Shown here: positions 23,633 to 32,849 of the stretch, piece after piece
Layout: each line of letters starts with the position of its first letter
Numbering within the stretch: position 1 is the first letter of the stretch
NCBI RefSeq assembly: GCF_037975245.1
Contig: NC_092561.1
Coordinates: 6,126,001-6,190,000 of the forward strand
Origin: Apostichopus japonicus
Taxonomy: Eukaryota > Echinodermata > Holothuroidea > Aspidochirotida > Stichopodidae
DNA length: 64,000 nucleotides
Reading direction: 5' to 3'
Notes under the pieces: model-generated
Database searches by the model: none
What the model was told of the DNA's origin: nothing
What the model saw: only the letters and a program-made list of their open reading frames with translations
Program-made: the position numbers and the translations under genes

Positions 23633-24811
23633 TCAATCATCATAACCCTCTGCCGGAAAGATAACAACAACTTTCGTTACCGGTCTACGATACTCCTTGT
23701 CAACAGTTTTGACCTTAACATTCCTGATCCTACCATCTGATCCAGGATACACATGGACTACTCGTCCAAGGGTCCACTTCCCTCGAACTGCATTCGGATC
23801 AGACAACATAACCACATCGTCTACACGAACATTTCTCTTCTCTACATTCCACTTGCGCCTCGGAACAAGCAGAGCAAAAACGTCACAAATCCAGATCTTC
23901 CAGAACGAGTCTATTATCTTCTGGACGAACTCAACTCTGTGTCTTGGATTCGGAGTCTCCCGGAACGGCCCTTGTGGAACTGCGGTGGATGCGAGTCCAA
24001 GCAGCATGTCGTTCGGTGACAGGTAGTTTCCATCGTCTTGATCATTCGGCATCCTGCCTATTGGACGTTGATTCACAAGATTGGCCACCTCTGTCAGGCA
24101 TGTGAGCAGCTCAAATGGTGTAAGAACCTGATCTCCAATCGCCTTGCGCAGTGCGAACTTGCAAATCTTCACCAAAGACTCTGCGCATTCGTTCTGATGG
24201 GTAGCTGAGGGAGTGACAAACTTCCAGTCCATTCCTTTTGCTGCACAGAATTCCCTCAGTTCGTCCTCACTCCATCCCTGGACCATAAGACGTAGTTCTT
24301 TCTCAGCACCGATGAACTGAGTACCGTTGTCGCTGTAGATGACCGCTGGTTGACCTCTGATCGCAAGAAATCTGCGTAGGACTTGCAAAAACTCCATCGT
24401 TGAACAATCAACGGCAACATCTAAATGTACGGCGCGAGTGTTCATACACGTGAATATCACCCCGTAGTGTTTCGTAGTTTTGTTCCTTCCCACTCGAACA
24501 TGGTACGGGCCGAAGTAATCGCAGGCGGTGAAATGGAATGGAGGTGTAAACGGAGCCACTCGATGAGAAGGAAGGTCAGCCATTAACTGCGTCTCAACTT
24601 TGTGCTCTGCCTTCCTGCATATAACGCATCTGAACTTGACGGTTTTGACGATCCTCTGAACCTCCAAGATCCAGTAATTTTGTCTCACCATGGCGGAAGT
24701 GCTGGCCACCCCACCATGACCTCCCTTCTCATGAAGGTATCGAACAATCAGCTTGGCGATTTGACACTGATGAGGTAGAAGCACCGGATGTCTCTGCTCG
24801 TAGGACACCAC
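23633..24811 (-). CDS. BEL/Pao integrase with C-terminal DUF5641-like domain
   Basis: An open frame of 392 codons. In order it shows a zinc-binding H-x-x-x-x-H...C-V-I-C (HHCC) module; an rve integrase core with F-T-A-C-D-Y-F-G-P, Y-S-D-N-G-T-Q-F and H-Q-N-E-C-A-E-S, giving the D, D and E positions; and a C-terminal region with G-K-W-T-L-G-R-V-V-H-V-Y-P-G-S-D-G typical of the BEL integrase tail. In the usual motif the residue after H-Q-N is glycine; here it is Glu. The frame's first Met is inside the polyprotein, so this is the 3' part of pol and not a separate gene. It is upstream of the 3' LTR by about 55 bases. Confidence 0.9.
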   Translation of the reverse strand: MVSYEQRHPVLLPHQCQIAKLIVRYLHEKGGHGGVASTSAMVRQNYWILEVQRIVKTVKFRCVICRKAEHKVETQLMADLPSHRVAPFTPPFHFTACDYFGPYHVRVGRNKTTKHYGVIFTCMNTRAVHLDVAVDCSTMEFLQVLRRFLAIRGQPAVIYSDNGTQFIGAEKELRLMVQGWSEDELREFCAAKGMDWKFVTPSATHQNECAESLVKICKFALRKAIGDQVLTPFELLTCLTEVANLVNQRPIGRMPNDQDDGNYLSPNDMLLGLASTAVPQGPFRETPNPRHRVEFVQKIIDSFWKIWICDVFALLVPRRKWNVEKRNVRVDDVVMLSDPNAVRGKWTLGRVVHVYPGSDGRIRNVKVKTVDKEYRRPVTKVVVIFPAEGYDD

Positions 24812-24888
24812 GTCTCCACCGGCTCTTCCACCAACTCTGATGATCCCCTCATCGATGTACGGACTGAGCGTTGCAAACTCTCCCTTCT

Positions 24889-25245
24889 TCAGTCTGTCGT
24901 GTAAAGGCTTCTGTGCCTTTCGTACCCAGAAACTCTCAGCATCTTCCAGCTCCTTTGGTAGGATTGCCTGCTTTCTGGAAGTGGCTCATCTTCATTTGGC
25001 GTCTTGTTACATTTAGCCTTCAGATTCCTCACGAACCTCTGGACGTAGGCAGTAACTCGAGTCAGCTTAGTCCATTTCGAGTACTTCTCAGAGTCAATGC
25101 AGTCTGCATCCACTTCAACCATGGCCACTTGGTGGTCTCTGCGTTGTTCTCTGTCTTCAGTGTTCCCCTCTGTTGTTATGTCTGTTTCTGGCCACATCTC
25201 AACCGGCGAGTAGAGGAATTAAGGTCCAGTTCTCCATCTCTCCAT
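24889..25245 (-). pseudogene. remnant of pol between RT and integrase
   Basis: A short frame (24889-25197) resembles the stretch that precedes integrase in BEL polyproteins (K-Y-S-K-W-T-K-L-T-R-V-T-A-Y-V-Q-R-F). It is out of frame with both neighbours and directly abuts the end of the RT frame. Several hundred codons covering the RT thumb and RNase H are missing, so an internal deletion is inferred. Confidence 0.7.
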
Positions 25246-27998
25246 CAGTTTCGTCGGCTCGATGCCTGTAGACAGATCGTCTGCAGGATTGGAATCACCT
25301 GGTACGGGATTAATTGGTAAGAGAACTCATCCTCCCGTTGATTCCATACTGTCCCAAGCACCTTCACGTTTGATTGGTTCTCTACCATTCGGATCTCCTT
25401 GTTGGCTTCGGATGTCTTCCCCCTTAGTGCTGCATTTGACATCCATTCTTTGACTTTGAAACCTCTACCAGACAGAACCTCATCGATGTCTTGTGTCAGG
25501 AGAGACGCTTCATCTTCTGTCATCACCGACGTACAGATGTCGTCCATGTATATATCTTGCTCTATCACCCGGGAGGCTTGAGGGTGATCTTTCTTTCCTT
25601 CTTCTGCAGTACGTTTCAGAGCAATCTGGGCCATTGCTGGAGCCGGTTTGTCTCCGAAAGTGACAACTGTTTTCATAAACACATCTGGTTCCTTGTCGGT
25701 CTGCATATCTCTCCATAGGAATCGATGCACGTGCTGATCGATTTCAGGAATCAGGACCCGATGATACATCTTTGATATGTCACCATAGACTCCCACTGGT
25801 CTTTCCCGGAAGCGGACCAGGACTCCAAACAGATCCCTCAGAAGATCCGGACCTTTCATCCAATAGTCGTTGAGACTGTGTCCTTGGAAGACTGAGGAAG
25901 AGTTGAAAACAATCCTCAACGGGGTGCTCTTCTTTTCGGGCCTGATGATGGCATGATGACCGATGTAGTGAACTGGGCCATCATACAGCTTCATCTCTTC
26001 TGGCGTTAGCTGTCTGGCAAAGTTCAGGTCCAACATCTCTTTCATTTGCTGCTTATATGCATTTGCGTTGTCTTCGTCTTTTGCCAGATTCTTCTCCGTA
26101 TGGAACAGCATTCTCTCAGCCTGGCTCTTGTTATCTGGGAGCTCGTTCAGATCTCTTTTCCAAGGATAGGATACCATCCATTGACTTCCCACCTTCTTGC
26201 AGGACTTCTTTATCACTTCGTACTCCTCAGTTTCTACCTTTGTCATTTTGGTTGGGTTACACTGACATCCTGGAGCCTCCACACCCATTGCTTCTGTACT
26301 CCAGAACTCTGACAACTCAGTTACGGCAGCTTGGACATGTAGGACTCTGTGGGTCAATCGTGAGGGTGTGTTAGCGGCACCAAATACCACCCAGCCAAGA
26401 GGTGACTTCCGAGCTGCACAACTCACCCCTTGTCGTGTCTCTCCGATATGCATCTTTGGATGATCGATGCCCACAAGCAAGTCCACTGGGCCTCCACCTC
26501 TATGCAGCTCATGTACATCCAAGCCGAGTTGTTTTGCCTCCTCTGTCAGTGAAGCCTCTGTTACCTCGTCGCTGATGCAAGGTAGTCCTATGGCCGAAAC
26601 AGTGTACCTTTGCTGACTGTCCATGGAACGGATAGGAACCTTGTACACTTTCGTCGTTACTTCTTCCTGCTCACCACCGACCTTTGTGATGGACACGGAG
26701 ATATTGCGTCCCGTCAACTTCAGCTCATCAGCAACAGACTGTCGGATGATACTGATCTGTGACCCAGTGTCAAGAAGAATGTTGCCCTCTCTGTTTCGTT
26801 GTTGACTGCCAACGAACTCTGCCTTCACAACCGGTAGTAGGGCATCTTGGCCTTCGATGAACGCTATGTTCGATCCCACAGCGTTATCCCGTGCCTCGTC
26901 GTGGAGGAGTGAGTGGTGATAGTACCTGCACTGAACACCACCTCTTGACTCACTGCACTGCTTCTTCTCCTTGCATGTGGTCATCCGATGGTCCCTTCCT
27001 GCCTTCTTCAGGCAGCTGAAGCAGATGTGGTTCTCCATTGCCAGCTTCAATCGGTTTGGTTGAGCCATGGCAATGAACTTCTTGTATTGGTCTGTCCAAT
27101 GGTCGCTGGACTCACATAGCCAACATCTGTAAAACGGCCTCTGTTGCGTTTGTGCATCTCCCTTGATTGATAGATGATGCACCTTTCCTTTATCAGCTGT
27201 CTCACTCCTTACTGGCGCTATGGCCCTCAACCTGGATTTCATCTCTCCTGTCATCCAGTTGATTAGGAGACTCAGTGAGGCAGGCTTCTTTTCTTGCTCG
27301 AGGTGTCTGAACCAAACCTTTCTGTCATCACTGCCCATCTTCCTCTCTATCAGAGCCAACATCTGGCTATTGTCCATGTCTTGCGGCCGCTTGACCTCCT
27401 TCAGTGTGTTGTAGCTCCTTTGGATCAGGTGCACCAAATCACAGAAGCGTGCATCTTCGCCGTTTCTCAATGCCTTGAAAGAGTTGACATCATGAACAAT
27501 GGCATCAGCTATAAAGCGAGTGTCCCCATAGACGGAGTCTAGGTATTCAAGCACTGCATCAAAGTCCTGACCAATACCTCTAATCATCTCCAAGGGCTTC
27601 CCACTCAGGCAGGTGCGTAGGAGGCTTATTCTGTCTCTCTGGGTATACCTCCCTTCAATCATGTGCAGGAAATCTCCTCGGAAGCTGTGGTACTCTGGGA
27701 CGTCACCGCCAAACCTTGGCATCTTTGGCTTCTCCATTTTAAAACTGCATGGTCTACCAGTAGGACTAGGCGTAGGTTGACTTTCTGTAGAGACATTGAT
27801 GGAGTCATCCTCTTCCTTCTCAACATCTAGGACATCTTCAGGTACATCAGCCTGTGATGGACTCTCTGGCTGTTTGCAGTAATCCTTGATCTTCATCTTC
27901 AAGAATTCCTCTTGGCATTTGTCCAGCCAGACATCTTGTTTCGCAAAGAGATCATCGTCTTTAATGGTCGCTGTGTAATCTTCATGTACCTTGGTCAT
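25245..27998 (-). CDS. BEL/Pao gag-protease-reverse transcriptase (truncated)
   Basis: A 917-codon frame. The N-terminal third is gag-like. A cysteine/histidine-rich segment follows (C-W-L-C, H-I-C-F-S-C-L-K, C-R-Y-Y-H-H). Next is an aspartic protease active site (L-L-D-T-G-S-Q-I-S-I-I), and then reverse transcriptase with V-Y-G-D-I-S-K-M-Y-H and the catalytic Y-M-D-D box. The frame stops soon after V-L-G-T-V-W-N, where RT should continue. A likely earlier gag start (28140 downward, Met-Glu-Asp-Leu-Lys) is separated from this frame by a frameshift near 28020, so the element cannot make an intact polyprotein. Confidence 0.9.
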   Translation of the reverse strand: MTKVHEDYTATIKDDDLFAKQDVWLDKCQEEFLKMKIKDYCKQPESPSQADVPEDVLDVEKEEDDSINVSTESQPTPSPTGRPCSFKMEKPKMPRFGGDVPEYHSFRGDFLHMIEGRYTQRDRISLLRTCLSGKPLEMIRGIGQDFDAVLEYLDSVYGDTRFIADAIVHDVNSFKALRNGEDARFCDLVHLIQRSYNTLKEVKRPQDMDNSQMLALIERKMGSDDRKVWFRHLEQEKKPASLSLLINWMTGEMKSRLRAIAPVRSETADKGKVHHLSIKGDAQTQQRPFYRCWLCESSDHWTDQYKKFIAMAQPNRLKLAMENHICFSCLKKAGRDHRMTTCKEKKQCSESRGGVQCRYYHHSLLHDEARDNAVGSNIAFIEGQDALLPVVKAEFVGSQQRNREGNILLDTGSQISIIRQSVADELKLTGRNISVSITKVGGEQEEVTTKVYKVPIRSMDSQQRYTVSAIGLPCISDEVTEASLTEEAKQLGLDVHELHRGGGPVDLLVGIDHPKMHIGETRQGVSCAARKSPLGWVVFGAANTPSRLTHRVLHVQAAVTELSEFWSTEAMGVEAPGCQCNPTKMTKVETEEYEVIKKSCKKVGSQWMVSYPWKRDLNELPDNKSQAERMLFHTEKNLAKDEDNANAYKQQMKEMLDLNFARQLTPEEMKLYDGPVHYIGHHAIIRPEKKSTPLRIVFNSSSVFQGHSLNDYWMKGPDLLRDLFGVLVRFRERPVGVYGDISKMYHRVLIPEIDQHVHRFLWRDMQTDKEPDVFMKTVVTFGDKPAPAMAQIALKRTAEEGKKDHPQASRVIEQDIYMDDICTSVMTEDEASLLTQDIDEVLSGRGFKVKEWMSNAALRGKTSEANKEIRMVENQSNVKVLGTVWNQREDEFSYQLIPYQVIPILQTICLQASSRRN

Positions 27999-28196
27999 GT
28001 CTGTGTAGGCCTTTCGGAAACCATGAATGCATCATCAACTTCGGTGCAGGAGCGACTTTCATCTAGCTGAAAATTCAGAGCCTTCTCTTTTCTCGTGAAG
28101 TTCGCCTTAGCCGTTCGTCGTTTGATCTTTAAGTCCTCCATGACAGATTATGTCCCTCTTTCCAAGTCCCAGGTCAGCAATCAGAAATTGAATCGA

Positions 28197-28534
28197 TGGC
28201 GCAGTGAAAAGAAGGACTACTACAGTCTGGATATCCTGACTGTAGTAGTCCTACTTTTCATTGCGCCATCGATTCAATTTTTTGGCAGGATAAACCAGCA
28301 ACTCGTGACAGAATCAAGCCCTCACAGGATTAATTACTGTAAAACTGACAGAGTAGGCTACGGACAAACAAGAGTTCGCCGTAGTTAAATCGTTAACTGA
28401 ACTGAAGCTATCGACAAGACTCGACAACCTTCACAAACCACCGAAAACTACGGAAGCGCTGAAAACCATAGTTAGGTGAATTAAATTAAATCAATATTAA
28501 AAGTGTTCCAAAACCCAAACTGTACAACGAAACA
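28197..28534 (-). repeat. 5' LTR of BEL/Pao element
   Basis: 338 bp, matching 23242-23578 with few differences. A long near-perfect palindrome (about 28185-28280) runs across its inner boundary: twelve bases outside the LTR (28185-28196) are complementary to bases 28268-28279 inside it. The tRNA-primer site expected immediately inside the 5' LTR is not evident. Confidence 0.92.
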
Positions 28535-28585
28535 GTCATTCAATTCAATACTGTGCAGATTTCTTTTGATTTTTCTGTACAAACA

Positions 28586-28620
28586 GGGTGGTACTATATC
28601 TCTTCCAGAAAAAATAATCA
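28586..28620. repeat. inverted copy of the sequence at 23103-23137
   Basis: CAGGGTGGTACTATATCTCT plus TCCAGAAAAA on this side matches, in reverse complement, TTTTTCTGGAAGAGATATAG plus TACCACCCTG at 23103-23137 on the other side of the retrotransposon. The BEL element therefore sits between two inverted 35-bp sequences that lie outside its target duplication. Confidence 0.7.
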
Positions 28621-29133
28621 TATCTTTTCAACAATTCGTTTTGAGTTATTGGCTGTCAAATATATACTTAATTCTTTTTATCATTTATCAGTCCAAAGTG
28701 TTCAAGACATAACTTGCCAATAACACTATTGCAATAGGCATTTGCCAGTTTTAAGTTGCAAAGGTGTGTCATAGTTTGTAGCCAGTAGATATAGTGTCTA
28801 TATTTTATCATTTATTCTTTTTATCATTTATACTTTATTCTTTATACCTTATACTTTAAGTCCAAGAAGAAGAGGTCCACAGAAAGGATGGATAAGCAAT
28901 GAGTTGATATTGCTTGAATCCCATTTATTCATTTCTTAGGGACATTGTGAAGGAGTATTAACATGTTATTCCCAAGAGAAATTCAGATACAGTTTTGTTT
29001 GAATCAGCACTGTGTTATATTTCTCAATGTAGTGTTAGTATGCCAGCAGTGGAGAAGAAGCAGAAATGTGTTCATTGTCGTTTGATTCATTGCTGTTTAT
29101 TTTCTGTATATGTTCGTATATATGTTTATGACA

Positions 29134-29450
29134 GAGCGTGGTGGCCAATAGGCTAAGGCGTCGGACTCGTGATCCAAGGATTGCTGGTTCGATTCTTGCC
29201 TAGTTCATTACGTTGTGTCCTTGGGCAAGATGCTTTATCTCACTTGCCTCTCTCCACCCAGGGGTTCAATGGGTACCTGTGAGGTAACTTGTCATTGGGC
29301 GCAGTATATAACTGCTGCCGACTGGAGGGATTGTCTCTGGGACAGGTTATCATTGACCAGGGGTAGTATAACGTCTGTAAAGCGCTTTGAGACCTATCGT
29401 TGGTATAAAGCGCTATATAAAAAGCAAATATTATTATTAAATATATTATT
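29134..29450 (+). repeat. tRNA-derived SINE
   Basis: The head folds like a tRNA: A box GTGGCCAATAGGCTAAGGC, an anticodon-like loop, and B box GGTTCGATTCT. The body follows with TTGGGCAAGATGCTTTATCT and ACTTGCCTC. The tail is GTAAAGCGCTTTGAGACCTA, GCGCTATATAAA and an ATT-rich run. The short frame across it is not a gene. Confidence 0.85.
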
Positions 29451-30677
29451 CTAATACTAATCTTGATTTTAACCTTTTACTCAACTTGTGTCATCTTCAT
29501 TATTGACCAATCGGTCAGAACTCCATTTGTCGTAAGTAACTTTCATATGTAATTGTTTCAGTATATGCTTTATTCCATAGTGTTTCATAAGTTTCACATT
29601 AGACCATTATTTTATTTTTAATTCTATACAATTTAGTTCGCAAAGTGGAGAAAACCGATACTTCAGATGAACATTAGATGGAGCTTACTCACACTTTTGC
29701 TGAAGCTACAGCTCTAACTGTAATACTGATTCTTCTGATACTTCAGATGAACTTAGGGGAGGCTTACTCATTATTTAAAGTGATTTTGGTTTGTTTTTAC
29801 ATTCTGTCCAACCACTTTTGCTAATTAGCTACAGCTCTAAACGTAATACTGATTGCATTTGCTATTATTTTTTAGTGAATATTCTGTCTTTTACCCGGAT
29901 GATTTTATCCAAGAATCTTTGTACTTTCAGTCAAAAGAGTTCAAACAAAACTTGTCGATAAGAGCGTTTGTAAAAGGTATTTGCTTATTTAGTAATAATT
30001 GAACAAAAACAAATGGAATGTAAACTGCCTTAGACATTCAAGTAATTATCTTATCAGTGATGACTCAAACATGAGAGTAATCTGATATTGCAACAATAAA
30101 GAGACATAATCCTTACCCATGTGTGTGTAAATGCTAGTAAATAAGTTCGCTAACTTTTGTTTGTGGAAACTTGAGGCTCGTTTGGATATGCACCAACACT
30201 GATGATTGAGGATGGTCGGTTTTGAGTTCAAATCGTCAAAGCCCCTGATAAATCAATATTAGAACAAATGTGACCGTTCTATGGAATAACAATATGCTAG
30301 CAAAGTCCTGTTACTGTTCAGTAGTTGATAAGCATCATAATTTGCATTGCATCTAATTCACCGATTGACTAGTCACAATAAAAAAAAAAAGGCAAATCTA
30401 ATACATGTAGCTAAACTTCAAGAATGTGATCAAGCAATTTAGATTCCCGGTTCCGCTTACTTTTTAATAATCACAAAAATCTATTCGCGATAAATTTTGC
30501 AGGATTCCTCGTTTCCGAACAGTTCAATCTTCATAGTCATTCTCTCATAAACCTAAAATGTTTTTTTAATTGCCTCGAACTTCAAATCCGCTACGTAAAT
30601 GGATCTTTCGTATTAAGTCTCACATCACCGGCCTCCACGAAGACTTGGGACCCCTTAACAACTATTAGTTCTACAAT

Positions 30678-31088
30678 CAGGGGGGTAGGAGCCAGGGGGA
30701 CATGTTGCCCACCCCCCCCCCACTTTTTTTCGTCAAAATAGCAAATGTGCCCTACTGGCAAATGTAATGTGCCCTTTGATGAAGAACTGTCTGTCTTTTG
30801 GATATCTTAAGCCTTCGTTAATTTTAATATTTTATTTTAATTATTTATTTTTAGTCTGTACATGCTATTTTCAAAATGGCGTCCCATATCTTTTTTGTAG
30901 CACGCTTAACAATAATCATTCTCAATAAATAGTATTGATAGCATTTAATAACACATCATATATATTTGAGTGGTATGGCCGGTGGGTATCAGTTTATAGC
31001 ATAACGAGTGGTGGGTTTGGAATGAGAAAGTGCCTCTGTTATATTGTACCCCCCCCCCCCCACTTTTTGGAAGCTTCCTATCCCCCTG
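30678..31088 (-). mobile_element. hAT-like MITE, CAGGGGGGTAGG family, copy 2
   Basis: Terminal repeats are CAGGGGGGTAGGAGC (left) and TATCCCCCTG (right). It is flanked by TCTACAAT (30670-30677) and CCTACAAT (31089-31096), an 8-bp duplication with one change. The interior matches copy 1 (19142-19485) in reverse complement over most of its length, with an extra AT-rich stretch near 30830-30950. Confidence 0.82.
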
Positions 31089-31518
31089 CCTACAATTATA
31101 TGTAATCCGTTCTTTGCTCCTTAATCCGCTTCATGTATAATCATGGTTTATTTGGTCCTATTTCCATCAATGTAACTTACACTTATCTAGCGTCATACTT
31201 TCATTGTGTTACATTTTGTACTTTTCATTCGACTGCCAAGTATTGCTGACGAAGGTTCCAATATATTCTCTAAAACTGTACTCGTTATTTGTCAATTATG
31301 AGTCATATCTTATTTCTCTGGTTTCTCTAATAATATTTTATATATATATATATATATAGGAATAACGGAAAAACTGTTAAACAACTATGCATTTAGAGTA
31401 AGGCTGGATCTCGAGTGAGATACAATAATTAAAATAGGTAAGTGTTTGGAAGTAAAACAGCCAATGTTCGGTTTTTGCAGAGCTTTCGAGCAAAACTAGC
31501 TCTCCTTCAGTGCATGAT

Positions 31519-31745
<227 letters not shown>

Positions 31746-32122
31746 TACCGCTAAATAAAATACTCTATACCAGCAGTAATTGCCTTTTTCTTGAAACTTA
31801 TTTTGAGTGCCTTCTTGAAATATCTGAAAAAGCTTCGTCAAAATGCCAGTCAACGGTTTTAACCATGTGATATTGGAAATGTTATCAACAGTATTTATAC
31901 AAGGAAAGCGTTTGTTCTTTTCTATGCACTGTGGCAACACGGTATTTCTCATTCTCTAGGAAGATATACGCTTTATAATAAGCGACGTAGCAGATATGGA
32001 AGAGGTGAGTAACTTATTAAACTTAATTCTAATTTTTGGTATTCTCCATTGATTAAAAAAATTAAAACAAAATACTTAGAAATTCGTTTGAACCTTTCTC
32101 TATTTGTATTATTTTTATATAC

Positions 32123-32124
<2 letters not shown>

Positions 32125-32157
<33 letters not shown>

Positions 32158-32215
32158 AAAAATTGCAAAGTTTGCAAGTTTTTCACTAGAATTCTCAGTG
32201 CTACGCAGAACATTG

Positions 32216-32256
<41 letters not shown>

Positions 32257-32268
32257 GAAAAACGTAAT

Positions 32269-32331
<63 letters not shown>
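32125..32331. repeat. three (TA)n runs
   Basis: TA runs at about 32125-32153, 32217-32253 and 32268-32331, separated by short unique segments. Confidence 0.95.
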
Positions 32332-32334
<3 letters not shown>

Positions 32335-32394
32335 AGAAATATGATAGAATATTATAGAAATCGTAATGAGTTGGAAAATCAAGAACAGTGAAAA

Positions 32395-32455
32395 AAACTT
32401 CCAGCCTCCACTGGGATTCGAACCCGGGCCTCCCGCTTTATATGCGGACATATAT
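32395..32455 (-). repeat. tRNA-like B-box fragment (SINE head)
   Basis: On the minus strand GCGGGAGGCCCGGGTTCGAA continuing TCCCAGTGG is a near-consensus polymerase-III B box with paired flanks, like a T-arm. A similar segment occurs on the plus strand at about 49362-49396. No complete cloverleaf was found, so it is scored as a SINE fragment and not a tRNA gene. Confidence 0.45.
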
Positions 32456-32849
32456 CAATATAATACATAAACTAACAATTCACCAAAATGAATATACTCA
32501 TATGAATGACAGGTTGGGAGAGAATGATGGCTTGGTAAAATTCAAATGTCACTTTTTCGCAACCTGTAAATCAGATTAAGTATATCCTTAGGTGGAGCAT
32601 TGTTTTGCATTTTTCCGGATTACTTTAAAAAATATAAAACCTTTGAACTGTCCTTTTAATTAACTTACACAAAATAATGTAGTATAATGCTGCCTTTGCT
32701 ATGCGTGTAAATTATAGGTGATAGCTTGGTGGTATAGGCCAAAACAATGAACTAAATTCCTGTCTTCTTCACACAGATGTATTAAACGACTGAAAGCGTA
32801 GACAACGCATTACTGTTTTTTTTTTAAATATCGTGCATATTTGAAGACA

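Larger units (their letters stand above)
23242..28534 (-). mobile_element. BEL/Pao LTR retrotransposon, degraded
   Basis: The whole 5,293-bp element is delimited by two direct LTRs (23242-23578 and 28197-28534) and an identical 5-bp target duplication GTCAT at 23237-23241 and 28535-28539. On the minus strand each LTR begins TGTTTCG and ends CCA. Order on the minus strand is 5' LTR, gag, protease, reverse transcriptase, remnant, integrase, 3' LTR, which is the BEL/Pao order. A purine-rich tract (GGTGGGGTGGA) precedes the 3' LTR. The coding region is broken by frameshifts and lacks most of RNase H, so the copy is non-autonomous. LTR similarity is high, indicating a fairly recent insertion. Confidence 0.93.

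Noticed and set aside
24889-25197. Independent gene in the retrotransposon
   Set aside because: It corresponds to the linker ahead of integrase in BEL polyproteins and is out of frame by decay.
32395-32455. tRNA gene
   Set aside because: Only the B-box/T-arm part is convincing and no cloverleaf with an A box could be drawn; scored as a SINE fragment. The same applies at 49341-49400.
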